Shown here piece after piece: positions 6,606-14,214 of a DNA stretch of 14,675 bases. Within the stretch, counting starts at the first letter, position 1; each line of letters begins with the position of its first letter. The stretch spans positions 1-14,675 of the forward strand of contig CAJOED010000009.1 of assembly GCA_905233335.1 (NCBI GenBank). The letters are read 5' to 3'. The notes beneath the pieces were generated by a model. That model saw only the letters and a program-made list of their open reading frames with translations, ran no database searches and was not told the DNA's origin. The translations under genes were made by a program, and so were the position numbers. The stretch comes from an uncultured Synergistales bacterium (GTDB lineage: Bacteria; Synergistota; Synergistia; Synergistales; Aminobacteriaceae).

Positions 6606-7979
6606 TTGTTGAGATATAGAAGGAGCTTTGCGGCTCTGCTGTTAATGTTATGTGCTGTAATTTTCGTGTTCGCTGAACAGTCCGACGCGGCCAAGAAAAA
6701 GAAAAAGTATAACGACTGGCGCGGAGTTGCGGTGGATATGGCTTTGGAGTTCAACGCGGCAATCGATGACGTGAAAAATGACAAGTACCAGGACGCATAT
6801 AACCACGTGAACGACGCTTACTTCAAGTATTACGAGGTGCAGGGCGTAGAGAGTACAGTAATGTATGCGATTTCGGCGGCACGTGTCAACCACATAGAGG
6901 GACAATTCCGCGACATAAAGCATGTTCTTCTCGGCAACCAGCAGAAAGAAAAAGACTTACTGTTACAGCAGATAGAGGATCTCAAGATAAAAGTCTACAA
7001 GGATTCTATGGTGCTTGACGGAATGGCAGAAATTTCCGACCCCGACAGCGTGGGACTAGCGATTTACACCGACACACAGACACCTCGCCCGGAACTTGCC
7101 TCGTCTCCTTCACCTGCTCCGGCACCCGAAACTGCACCGACGACATCATCGGCACCGAAAACTGCTCCCGTCAACCGCGACTGGCTTACGTTCGTTACGG
7201 CATTCGGTCTTCTCGTACGTGAGGGGTTAGAGGCTATACTCGTGATTGCGGCCATCGTTGCTTACCTCATCAAGACAGGAAACAAAAACATGTTACGCGG
7301 CGTGTATCTCGGCTCATTTGCGGCAATAATCGCGAGCGTAATTCTTGCGTGGGCACTCGAAGCTCTCATGGGAGAACAGAGCGGCGTTGCACGTGAATTA
7401 TTAGAGGGGTGGACGATGTTTCTTGCGGTTGCGGTGCTGTTCTACGTAAGCAACTGGATGCTCTCAAAGGCCGACAATATCGCGTGGGAAAACTACATCA
7501 GCGGGAAAGTCCAGCAGTCAATCGACAGCAAATCACAGTGGACGTTGATTTTTGCGGCGTTCATTGCGGTAATGAGGGAAGGAGCAGAGCTGATACTGTT
7601 CTACTCTGCCGCGTTCACGGGAGGCATGAGCAACCCGACGTACATAGCTTACGGCATCGGCGCGGGAGTTCTCGTTCTCGTCATCGTTTGGGTGTGCTTC
7701 CGTTACTTCAGCGTGAAGCTCCCGCTGCGGGCGTTCTTCATGTTCACGAGTATATTACTGTTCCTGATGTGCATATCGTTCATGGGCAAGGGAGTCGTCG
7801 AACTCACAGAAGCCGACGTTATCACGGGACGTACAGTGATCCCGGCAATGAAGGGATTCAGCATCGAGATATTGAGCATATACGACAGAGCAGAGACACT
7901 AATCCCGCAGATAATGCTCGTGATTGCGGCAGTATGGATAATGCTTCCACACATTTTCAGGAAAAAGAAACAGGGATAA
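6606..7979 (+). CDS. FTR1-family high-affinity iron permease (FetM/Cj1658-like)
   Basis: Inner-membrane iron permease of 457 residues. Residues 1-28 are a signal peptide (basic RYRR, hydrophobic LLLMLCAVIFVFA). Residues ~30-155 are a charged helical periplasmic domain, followed by a Pro/Ala/Ser/Thr linker at ~159-190. The seven-helix FTR1 domain contains the two iron-conducting motifs REGLE (205-209) and REGAE (324-328), both intact. The start is TTG at 6606, set by AAAGGAG at about 6588-6594. The nearby ATG at 6596 is followed quickly by a stop, so it is not the start. It is the first gene of the operon and lies 62 bases before the P19 gene, its usual partner. Together they are expected to bring periplasmic iron into the cytosol without a siderophore. 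Confidence 0.93.
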   Translation: MLRYRRSFAALLLMLCAVIFVFAEQSDAAKKKKKYNDWRGVAVDMALEFNAAIDDVKNDKYQDAYNHVNDAYFKYYEVQGVESTVMYAISAARVNHIEGQFRDIKHVLLGNQQKEKDLLLQQIEDLKIKVYKDSMVLDGMAEISDPDSVGLAIYTDTQTPRPELASSPSPAPAPETAPTTSSAPKTAPVNRDWLTFVTAFGLLVREGLEAILVIAAIVAYLIKTGNKNMLRGVYLGSFAAIIASVILAWALEALMGEQSGVARELLEGWTMFLAVAVLFYVSNWMLSKADNIAWENYISGKVQQSIDSKSQWTLIFAAFIAVMREGAELILFYSAAFTGGMSNPTYIAYGIGAGVLVLVIVWVCFRYFSVKLPLRAFFMFTSILLFLMCISFMGKGVVELTEADVITGRTVIPAMKGFSIEILSIYDRAETLIPQIMLVIAAVWIMLPHIFRKKKQG

Positions 7980-8041
7980 ATGCCTCGTGTGAAAATCGCG
8001 GGGAGTTTATAGAAAAAATTTTTTCAGGAGGTTACTTCATA

Positions 8042-8632
8042 ATGAAGAGAGTAATTTTTGCAGTAATGATACTCACTCTTGCGTTTGCAGGAGCGGCGTT
8101 CGGTGCACAGGCTGTATCAGTGAAGCCCGGCGAGGCAGGTTTCGAGGAGATACCCATCGGCGAAACTCAGGTCGGCCCCTATAACGTAGCGGCAGTATAT
8201 TTCCAGGCTGTTGACATGTACCCGGTCGGCAAGGGCTTATCACGCGAAGAGTCCGACATGCACCTTGAAGCAGACATTCACCTTCAGCCCATGTACGCAA
8301 TAGCTTACGGTTTCGGCAACGGCGAGGACATCTGGCCTGCATACCTCACAGTGAAGTATCAGATTTTGCAGATGGACGGCAAGACAGTAGTAATGGAAGG
8401 CTCATTCATGCCCATGAACGCTGACGACGGCCCCCACTATGGTGCAAACATAGCAAAGGGCCTCAAGGTTGGACAGTACAAGTTACGCTTCATCATTGAG
8501 CCGCCGACGGATTACCTGCTTCACATTGACCCGGAGACAGGCGTACCGGCAAAAGAGGGCGCAAAAGAATTCTTCTCAACTCACACTGTCGAGTTCAACT
8601 GGAATTATACAGCAGAACAGTTAAGCGAATAA
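8042..8632 (+). CDS. P19/FetP-type periplasmic iron-transport protein (Tp34 family)
   Basis: Periplasmic protein of 196 residues with a signal peptide (MKRVIFAVMILTLAFAGAAFGA). The P19 metal-site motifs are present: HLEADIH (74-80, with H74 and E76 matching the copper-site His and Glu), and FMPM followed by DDGPHYG (122-134, giving the M125/H132 pair with the seven-residue spacing of Campylobacter P19). A later H161 (LLHIDPETG) is the likely last ligand. P19 proteins bind copper and iron and feed the FTR1 permease, possibly oxidising or reducing iron. The ATG at 8042 has a perfect AGGAGG at 8026-8031. A longer open frame begins at 7409 but only overlaps the FTR1 gene and is not coding upstream of 8042. 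The gene is followed by an intrinsic terminator. Confidence 0.93.
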   Translation: MKRVIFAVMILTLAFAGAAFGAQAVSVKPGEAGFEEIPIGETQVGPYNVAAVYFQAVDMYPVGKGLSREESDMHLEADIHLQPMYAIAYGFGNGEDIWPAYLTVKYQILQMDGKTVVMEGSFMPMNADDGPHYGANIAKGLKVGQYKLRFIIEPPTDYLLHIDPETGVPAKEGAKEFFSTHTVEFNWNYTAEQLSE

Positions 8633-8650
8633 CATAACGACAAATTCTCA

Positions 8651-8685
8651 CAGGGAGCTTTGCTTGTTGCGGGCTTCCTGTTTTT
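8651..8685 (+). terminator. intrinsic terminator or attenuator inside the iron operon
   Basis: CAGGGAGCTTTGC and GCGGGCTTCCTG pair around a TTGTT loop to make a stem of about 12 pairs with G-U wobbles and one bulged base, followed directly by TTTTT at 8681-8685. It lies 18 bases after the P19 stop and just before the next gene's AGGAGGG. No separate promoter fits in the gap, so the downstream genes must rely on read-through. This probably makes FTR1 and P19 more abundant than the ABC part. Confidence 0.7.
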
Positions 8686-8689
8686 GTAT

Positions 8690-8709
8690 AGGAGGGATCG
8701 AAAATTCTG
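8690..8709 (+). promoter_or_regulatory. ribosome binding site deciding a non-ATG start (ATT or CTG)
   Basis: A perfect AGGAGGG at 8690-8696 precedes, in the DUF2318 reading frame, ATT at 8704 (8 bases away) and CTG at 8707. An in-frame TAG at 8689-8691 blocks any earlier start. The first in-frame ATG (8797) has no ribosome binding site and would cut off the first membrane helix. Confidence 0.6.
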
Positions 8710-9948
8710 AAATATCTTGTTGCCGTTACGGATCACTTAGCGGCATTTTGTTTACTGCTGGGAGTAATCTTCAGTTTTTCGCGCAAAAAGTTCACGATGA
8801 TTTTCACGGTAGCGGGGATTATTGCGGGCTGTATCATTTTCGGCGTTCGTATGTATGACCCTCGCGGAATGAACTTGCTGCTGATTCGTGTCAACCGCTG
8901 GCTGATAGTGTACATTGCGGGGCTTTCTGTTATTTCCGTCATAACCACACTCATTACTTCACTGTTCCGCAAAAAATTCTTGTGGCTCGTGAACATATTT
9001 TCGTTGTCGGCGTTGATATTCGTATCGCTGGTGTACTTGGTGCCGCCCGTCCTGCAGTTTACGCGTGAGTTCGTATATTTCGGTGAGGCAGGTATAAGCA
9101 CTAACGCAATGTTGCGCGCACTTGGATTCACTCTCGGCCTGTTCGTGTGCTTATTGCTGACGTTGAGCGCGTACGAGTCTCATCAATCACTGAACACTGC
9201 CAGCCAGGGCTATATGTTCATGCTTTGTGCACTCGTGATTTATGCGGCGGAGTATTCTGCATCATCTGTTGCGGCACTGCAGAGGCTGAAAGTTATTCCC
9301 CTCACTGATGCCGTCTTCAAGATAATGATATGGCGCGGCGAAAATCCGAATGCGTTTCTGTTCGCACAAATAGTTCTTGCGTTGATTATGCTGGTATTCG
9401 TGATATACACGCACATGAATCCGACGTACACTTTCCCGAACAAAGCACTGTTGCGCAAGGAGAAAGCAAGATTGCGTGATTGCCGCCGGTGGTCATGGAG
9501 CTTGGGCTTCTGGTGCGCTATGGCGGTGTTTATCGTTATTGTTCTGCACTATTACGACACAAAACCACCCGCAGAAGTACAGCCTGAACCTTACGACATT
9601 AACGACGGCATAATTTCGGTGGAACTCGCGAAAGTTTCCGACGGTCATCTGCACAAGTTCTCGTACGTTACGCCGAACGGTTATGATGTACGCTTCCTTG
9701 TCGTGAAGAAACCTGCCGGGACTGCTTACGGTGTTGGGCTTGATGCGTGCGATATATGCGGGATTGCCGGGTATTACGAGCGCGGCGACGATGAAGTCAT
9801 ATGCAGGCGTTGCGATGTCGTCATGAACAAGAACACAATAGGCTTCAAGGGCGGGTGTAATCCTGTGCCGTTTGAGTATGAGATACGTTCGGGAAAAATA
9901 TTTATTGACGTGAAAGCACTGGAAGCAGAAGAAAAGAGGTTCAGATAA
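8704..9948 (+). CDS. DUF2318 membrane protein with paired CxxC motifs (Cj1660-like)
   Basis: Polytopic inner-membrane protein of about 414 residues. The first ~290 residues form a series of hydrophobic helices and a cytosolic basic segment (FPNKALLRKEKARLRD), then one more helix. The C-terminal ~130 residues are the DUF2318 domain, with CDIC (349-352) and CRRC (367-370) followed by KNTIGFKGGCNPVPFEY with C385. These five cysteines suggest a metal or Fe-S/redox site, in line with the family's description as Fe-S-type. In the Campylobacter p19 locus the equivalent gene (Cj1660) sits between P19 and the ABC permeases, as here. The chosen start is the ATT/CTG next to AGGAGGG. From the ATG at 8797 the protein would be 383 residues. 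It probably supports iron reduction or cofactor transfer for the transporter, but the function is not proven in the family. Confidence 0.85.
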   Translation: MLKYLVAVTDHLAAFCLLLGVIFSFSRKKFTMIFTVAGIIAGCIIFGVRMYDPRGMNLLLIRVNRWLIVYIAGLSVISVITTLITSLFRKKFLWLVNIFSLSALIFVSLVYLVPPVLQFTREFVYFGEAGISTNAMLRALGFTLGLFVCLLLTLSAYESHQSLNTASQGYMFMLCALVIYAAEYSASSVAALQRLKVIPLTDAVFKIMIWRGENPNAFLFAQIVLALIMLVFVIYTHMNPTYTFPNKALLRKEKARLRDCRRWSWSLGFWCAMAVFIVIVLHYYDTKPPAEVQPEPYDINDGIISVELAKVSDGHLHKFSYVTPNGYDVRFLVVKKPAGTAYGVGLDACDICGIAGYYERGDDEVICRRCDVVMNKNTIGFKGGCNPVPFEYEIRSGKIFIDVKALEAEEKRFR

Positions 9949-9951
9949 AAA

Positions 9952-11208
9952 ATGTTCTGGCGCATGATAACAAAGACGCTTATACGTCAGAAAGGCAAAA
10001 TGTTAATGATAGCGTTCACGGTCGTGTTAGGGGTTTCGCTGTCTACGGCAATGATGAACGTAATGCTCGGTGTCGGCGACAAGGTCAACAGGGAGCTGAA
10101 AGTCTACGGCGCAAACATCACAGTCCGGCACAAGGACGCGGCATTGATGAGCGACTTATACGGGCAGGGAGTGAGTGATAAGTTTCTGCATGAAGACGAC
10201 GTTCTGAAGCTGAAATCAATATTTTGGGGCTTCAACATTCTCGACTTTGCACCCATGCTTGAAGGTCATGCGGAGCTTGCTGGTGCCGGTGATGTTTCAC
10301 TCTTGGGAACTTGGCCGGAAAAACACGCTGTTCTCCCGACGGGTGAAGACCTGCACACGGGCTTGAAGTCCCTGCGCACATGGTGGGAGATTGACGGCGA
10401 ATGGCTGAACGAGGACGAGAATAACTCCGTGATGATGGGACACCTGCTGGCCTCACGCAATAATATTCATGTCGGCGATAATATCACTCTTGCGGGAAAA
10501 AGTTTTCACGTGAAGGCAATCTTCAACGACGGCGGAAATTCTGACGAGAAAATACTAATGACACTCCCGGCACTGCAGGAGATTATGAACTTGCCCGGCA
10601 AAGTGTCAACGATAGAGGTATCCGCCCTCACGACACCCGATAACGACCTCGCACGAAAAGCCGCACAAGATCCCAGGAGCTTGTCCCCTGAAGAGTACGA
10701 AACATGGTACTGTACCGCATACGTCAGCGCAATATGCCATCAGATTCAGGAAGTCATACGGGACGGAGTCGCAAAGCCCGTTCGGCAGGTTGCAGAATCA
10801 GAAGGAACAATCCTCAACAAAACGACCCTGCTAATGATACTCATCACGATATTGAGTTCAATCGGCTCTGCACTCGCTATCTCGAACTTGATAACCGCAA
10901 GCGTCATAGAACGTAGCCAGGAACTTGGACTCCTCAAGGCACTTGGAGCGTACAACTGGCACATAGCACTTCTCGTACTCGTTGAAGTCATGCTCACGGG
11001 ACTAGCTGGTGGAGTTGTCGGTTATTTTCTTGGCATCGGTTTCGCACAGATTATCGGACAGACAGTTTTCGGCTCATACATCGAGATTGCACGCATGGTA
11101 ATCCTGATTGTTGCGGTGATTTTGTTTTTCGTTACGCTGTTCGGGAGTATTCCTGCGATACGTTACTTAATGGCTCTCAAGCCGACGGAGGTACTTCATG
11201 GGAAATAA
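9952..11208 (+). CDS. ABC transporter permease, MacB/FtsX type (first, Cj1661-like)
   Basis: Inner-membrane permease of 418 residues. Helix 1 lies at ~15-40 (MLMIAFTVVLGVSLSTAMM). A large periplasmic domain follows at ~45-285 (KVYGANITVRHK, then VMMGHLLASRNNIHVGDNITL), the MacB_PCD-like region. Three C-terminal helices (~290-405) include SAVIERSQELGLLKALGA-like coupling sequence (ASVIERSQELGLLKALGA) and end in PTEVLHGK, typical of FtsX permeases. The ATG is 3 bases after the DUF2318 stop with AGAGG about 13 bases before it, and the gene's end overlaps the next start by 11 bases. With the second permease it would form a heterodimeric type VII (MacB-like) transporter, which usually couples ATP hydrolysis to periplasmic work rather than to import. 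Confidence 0.88.
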   Translation: MFWRMITKTLIRQKGKMLMIAFTVVLGVSLSTAMMNVMLGVGDKVNRELKVYGANITVRHKDAALMSDLYGQGVSDKFLHEDDVLKLKSIFWGFNILDFAPMLEGHAELAGAGDVSLLGTWPEKHAVLPTGEDLHTGLKSLRTWWEIDGEWLNEDENNSVMMGHLLASRNNIHVGDNITLAGKSFHVKAIFNDGGNSDEKILMTLPALQEIMNLPGKVSTIEVSALTTPDNDLARKAAQDPRSLSPEEYETWYCTAYVSAICHQIQEVIRDGVAKPVRQVAESEGTILNKTTLLMILITILSSIGSALAISNLITASVIERSQELGLLKALGAYNWHIALLVLVEVMLTGLAGGVVGYFLGIGFAQIIGQTVFGSYIEIARMVILIVAVILFFVTLFGSIPAIRYLMALKPTEVLHGK

Positions 11209-12406
11209 ACGCTTCAAGATGTATATGAAAATGGTATCAAGTTCACTCATACGCCGGGCATCAAGACTGGTTATTGCGGTGCTGGCTATTGCTATCGGAG
11301 CTACGATACTTTCAGGACTTGTTACGATATATTACGACATCCCCGAACAGCTTGGCCGTGAGTTTCGTTCTTACGGTGCGAACATGATTATTTTACCCGA
11401 AGGCGACTCAACAATTACCCGCGAAACCCTGAACTCGTTACGTGAGATTATCGGAGTGAATAGGATTGTCGGACTTGCACCGTACAGATACCAGACTGTG
11501 AAGATAAACGAACAGCCATACATTATTGCGGGCACGGACTTAGAGCAGGCAGAGAAGAACAGTCCCTTCTGGTACATCGAGGGCAGCTGGGGAAATTCGC
11601 AGGACACTTCAAGCGTCATGGTCGGGCACGAGATAGCCGAAACTCTCGGACTGAAGCTAGGCGATACTTTCCGTGTGCAGGGCGTGAAGTACGGTGAACA
11701 GGCTGAAGCATCACGTCAGGACTTGAGCGCAAAAGACAACCAGAAGCGGGACTCGGCGTGGCAGAACTTCAGCAGGATACTCACTGTCAAAGGCATAGTG
11801 TCAACAGGAGGTGCGGAGGAAGGGTTTATCTTTGCGGACGTTGATATGCTTGATGAGCTTATCGGCGACACATTCCGGGCTGATGTCGTAGAATGCAGTA
11901 TTGCCGCAAATGCACAGGAACTTTCTGAACTCTCCGAAAAAATCACGCGCGATATTCCCGGCCTCATGCCCCGCGCAGTAAGAAGGCTCACACAGTCGCA
12001 GGATATTGTGCTCGGAAAACTTCAGGCTCTCGTGCTTCTTGTTACGGTGGTGGTGTTAATCATCACGATGATTTCAGTGTACACGACGATGATGGCTATG
12101 GTTGCGGAAAGACGGCGGGAAATTGCCCTCAAGAAGGCACTCGGTGCTGAGAACAAGCTCGTAATGAGTGAGCTTCTAGGTGAGGGAGTTCTGCTTGGGT
12201 TTATCGGCGGTGCGTTGGGAGTGTTCTTGGGTTTCGAGTTCGCATTGAGGGTGAGCCTTAATGTTTTCGGGCGGGCGATAAATTTTCAGGCGGCACTAAT
12301 CCCCGTAACAATTGCCGTATTCATAATAATTACTGTGCTTGCGTCAATAATTCCCGTGCGTAAAGTCATGGACATTCACCCCGCAATAGTCTTGAAAGGA
12401 GAATAA
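11198..12406 (+). CDS. ABC transporter permease, MacB/FtsX type (second, Cj1662-like)
   Basis: Paralogue of the preceding permease, 402 residues. Helix 1 is at ~20-45 (RLVIAVLAIAIGATILSGLV). The periplasmic domain covers ~50-270 (REFRSYGANMIILPEGD, then SVMVGHEIAETLGLKLGDTF). The C-terminal three-helix FtsX domain contains MVAERRREIALKKALGAENKLV, the coupling helix to the ATPase, and ends in VMDIHPAIVLKGE. The ATG has GGAGG seven bases before it, within the end of the first permease gene, so the two are translationally coupled and probably made in equal amounts. Similar position and pairing occur at Cj1661-Cj1662 of the Campylobacter p19 locus. Confidence 0.88.
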   Translation: MGNKRFKMYMKMVSSSLIRRASRLVIAVLAIAIGATILSGLVTIYYDIPEQLGREFRSYGANMIILPEGDSTITRETLNSLREIIGVNRIVGLAPYRYQTVKINEQPYIIAGTDLEQAEKNSPFWYIEGSWGNSQDTSSVMVGHEIAETLGLKLGDTFRVQGVKYGEQAEASRQDLSAKDNQKRDSAWQNFSRILTVKGIVSTGGAEEGFIFADVDMLDELIGDTFRADVVECSIAANAQELSELSEKITRDIPGLMPRAVRRLTQSQDIVLGKLQALVLLVTVVVLIITMISVYTTMMAMVAERRREIALKKALGAENKLVMSELLGEGVLLGFIGGALGVFLGFEFALRVSLNVFGRAINFQAALIPVTIAVFIIITVLASIIPVRKVMDIHPAIVLKGE

Positions 12407-12415
12407 CAACTAATC

Positions 12416-13102
12416 ATGCCAAAGAAAATATTAGAGCTTCAGAACGTGTCGAAAATTTACGGAGAACTCCGCGCGCTGTCGGACATAAATCTCACTGTCA
12501 ACGCCGGCGACTGGCTGTCGATAATGGGACCTTCGGGTTCAGGGAAGACGACGATGATTAACATTATCGGCTGTATGGATACTCCTTCCGTCGGCAAAGT
12601 TATTCTTGACGGTGTCGACATCAGCAGGGAAAACGCCGCAAGCCTCACACGAATACGCCGCGACAAGATCGGGTTAATCTTTCAGCAGTTCCACCTCATA
12701 AGCTATCTTACTGCTGTCGAAAATGTCATGGTTGCGCAGTACTATCACAGTATGCCCGACGAGGCAGAAGCACTAGAAGCCCTCGCAAAAGTCGGACTTG
12801 CAGAACGAGCCGGACACCTTCCCGCACAGCTTTCAGGAGGGGAACAGCAGAGAGTATGTATTGCGCGCGCCCTCATCAATTCACCGCAAATACTTTTGGG
12901 AGATGAACCGACCGGAAACTTGGACGAGGAGAATGAAGGCATCGTAGTAGATATATTCAGGAGGCTTCATGAAGAGGGAGTTACGATAATCATAGTTACG
13001 CATGACCCGGAAGTCGGCGACGTTGCACAGCGCAAAATTATTCTTGAACATGGTAAAATCACGGGAGATATTGACCAGTCAGCAACATTCGGGAAAATTT
13101 GA
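12416..13102 (+). CDS. ABC transporter ATPase, LolD/MacB type (Cj1663-like)
   Basis: Cytosolic nucleotide-binding subunit of 228 residues for the two permeases just upstream. All motifs are intact: Walker A GPSGSGKTT (38-46), Q-loop FQQFH (89-93), signature LSGGEQQR (139-146), Walker B ILLGDEPT (159-166) with catalytic E164, D-loop NLD (168-170) and switch H196 (THD). Family features such as the EN(V)MVAQYY segment place it with LolD/MacB/FtsE-type ATPases. The ATG at 12416 follows AAAGGAG by about 12 bases, and the gene begins 9 bases after the permease stop. The regulator gene follows 15 bases downstream. Confidence 0.93.
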   Translation: MPKKILELQNVSKIYGELRALSDINLTVNAGDWLSIMGPSGSGKTTMINIIGCMDTPSVGKVILDGVDISRENAASLTRIRRDKIGLIFQQFHLISYLTAVENVMVAQYYHSMPDEAEALEALAKVGLAERAGHLPAQLSGGEQQRVCIARALINSPQILLGDEPTGNLDEENEGIVVDIFRRLHEEGVTIIIVTHDPEVGDVAQRKIILEHGKITGDIDQSATFGKI

Positions 13103-13117
13103 GGTGAATAAAATTCT

Positions 13118-13786
13118 ATGATTACCCCGCGAATTGAAGACTATCTTGAAGAGTTATTTTTGATTGAGAGCACGGGGCGAGAAGTTACTGTTACGGACTT
13201 GGCCGACCGCCTGAAGATAACAAAAGGCACAGTTACGGCGACAGTTCAGAAGCTGGTAGAACTCGAACTAGTGAAGCATGAACGCTACGGGAACTTGCAC
13301 TTGACTGATGCAGGACGGCAGAAGGGCATGACTGTCTTTCACCGGCACGAGGGTTTCCGGGCATTCTTTCACGAAATGCTGGGGCTTGACCGGGATCACT
13401 CGTCGGAGATGGCATGTTCGATGGAACACTACGTCGACACCGTAACAGAAGAGAGATTGTACGCACTGCTGGAGTTCTTCAGGAGGGCGCGTGCGGAACA
13501 TCAGCCGTGGGTTGACGAGATATTTCTTGCGATTGAGAAGCCCATTCTGCTGGTGCCTGTTCCCCTGACACTGTGCGAGCCAAAATCACAGGGAGTAATA
13601 TTGCGGATTACGGCGGACGAGGTTTTGCGCAAGAGAATTACTGACATGGGATTCGTTGCGGGTGCAGAAGTAGAACTCGTCAGCATTGAGAACGAAATAT
13701 ATACGTGCAGTGTTGCGAGACATGTTCGGTATTTGCCGCTGAACGAGGCCGCAACGATATGGATACAGCAGCCCTCACGAGCATAG
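13118..13786 (+). CDS. DtxR-family metal-dependent regulator with C-terminal FeoA/SH3-like domain
   Basis: Transcription regulator of 222 residues. Residues 1-65 form the winged helix (MITPRIEDYLEELFLI, VTVTDLADRLKITKGTVTATVQKL as recognition region). Residues ~70-140 are the metal-binding dimerisation domain. Residues ~143-216 resemble the FeoA/SH3-like domain of DtxR and IdeR. Visible metal ligands are D8 and E11 (as in Bacillus MntR), H77, and C100-E103-H104 (CSMEH), where DtxR and IdeR have Cys and MntR has Glu. The set is therefore mixed between the manganese and iron types. Its place as last gene of an iron operon argues for iron sensing and repression of that operon. Ribosome binding site GAGGTG at 13101-13106. 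Confidence 0.9.
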   Translation: MITPRIEDYLEELFLIESTGREVTVTDLADRLKITKGTVTATVQKLVELELVKHERYGNLHLTDAGRQKGMTVFHRHEGFRAFFHEMLGLDRDHSSEMACSMEHYVDTVTEERLYALLEFFRRARAEHQPWVDEIFLAIEKPILLVPVPLTLCEPKSQGVILRITADEVLRKRITDMGFVAGAEVELVSIENEIYTCSVARHVRYLPLNEAATIWIQQPSRA

Positions 13787-13794
13787 AGCATAAC

Positions 13795-13825
13795 CCCCGG
13801 TGATTAGTGCCGGGGTAACTTTTTT
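13795..13825 (+). terminator. intrinsic terminator of the iron-uptake operon
   Basis: CCCCGG (13795-13800) pairs with CCGGGG (13810-13815) around a nine-base loop, followed by TAAC and six T (13820-13825). It lies 9 bases after the regulator stop and abuts the end of the convergent flgJ. On the minus strand there is no T run after the stem, so it is mainly a plus-strand terminator. Confidence 0.85.
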
Positions 13826-14199
13826 CACGCCTGAACGTCAAAACTCGCTGCTTCTTTGTCTGCCGCCTTCCGAGCTTCAGCTTCCTGATCCGCCGCAAGT
13901 TTCCCTATCATGCTGTCGTATAACATCTTCCAGAGTCCAGCACCGCCGGAACTTTCTACGAGGTCATCACTCGCCATTTCGAGCGACAACTCCTCCATCT
14001 GCTTCCACGGGCGTTCTTTGTCCGAACCGCTGATACTCATTGCAGTCTTCCGCATGTCCTTCCATAATTTCGCCCATAATATACTCTCGAACTGCTGACA
14101 CGATTCCTTCAGCTGCTGCGCATCCTTTGTCTTGTGCACTTCGGGGTCTATGTTCGTGTTGATGATTTTTGCACTGCTCATTCCGTTTGTCCGTAACAT
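13825..14199 (-). CDS. flgJ: flagellar rod-binding protein FlgJ (short form, no muramidase domain)
   Basis: Protein of 124 residues matching the N-terminal rod-binding domain of FlgJ, the scaffold and cap for flagellar rod assembly in the periplasm. The core is LKESCQQFESILWAKLWKDM, a conserved MRKT segment, then ELSLEMASDDLVESSGGAGLWKMLYDSM. The C-terminal glucosaminidase domain found in Salmonella FlgJ is absent, a common short form. The ATG at 14199 is preferred: GGGAGG (14215-14210 on the minus strand) is 10 bases away, while the TTG at 14208 would be only one base from it. The gene follows the flgI stop closely, so the two form one transcript, and it ends convergent with the iron operon terminator. 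Confidence 0.88.
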   Translation of the reverse strand: MLRTNGMSSAKIINTNIDPEVHKTKDAQQLKESCQQFESILWAKLWKDMRKTAMSISGSDKERPWKQMEELSLEMASDDLVESSGGAGLWKMLYDSMIGKLAADQEAEARKAADKEAASFDVQA

Positions 14200-14214
14200 T
14201 TTCTGCAAACCTCC

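Noticed and set aside
8011..8025. Palindrome GAAAAAATTTTTTC before the P19 gene as a terminator
   Set aside because: All A/T stem with no GC, and no T run after it; more likely just an AT-rich spacer before the ribosome binding site.
7409..8041. Open frame upstream of the P19 start, continuous with it
   Set aside because: It overlaps the FTR1 gene in another frame and its protein looks random (rich in R, H, S); the perfect ribosome binding site and signal peptide fix the P19 start at 8042.
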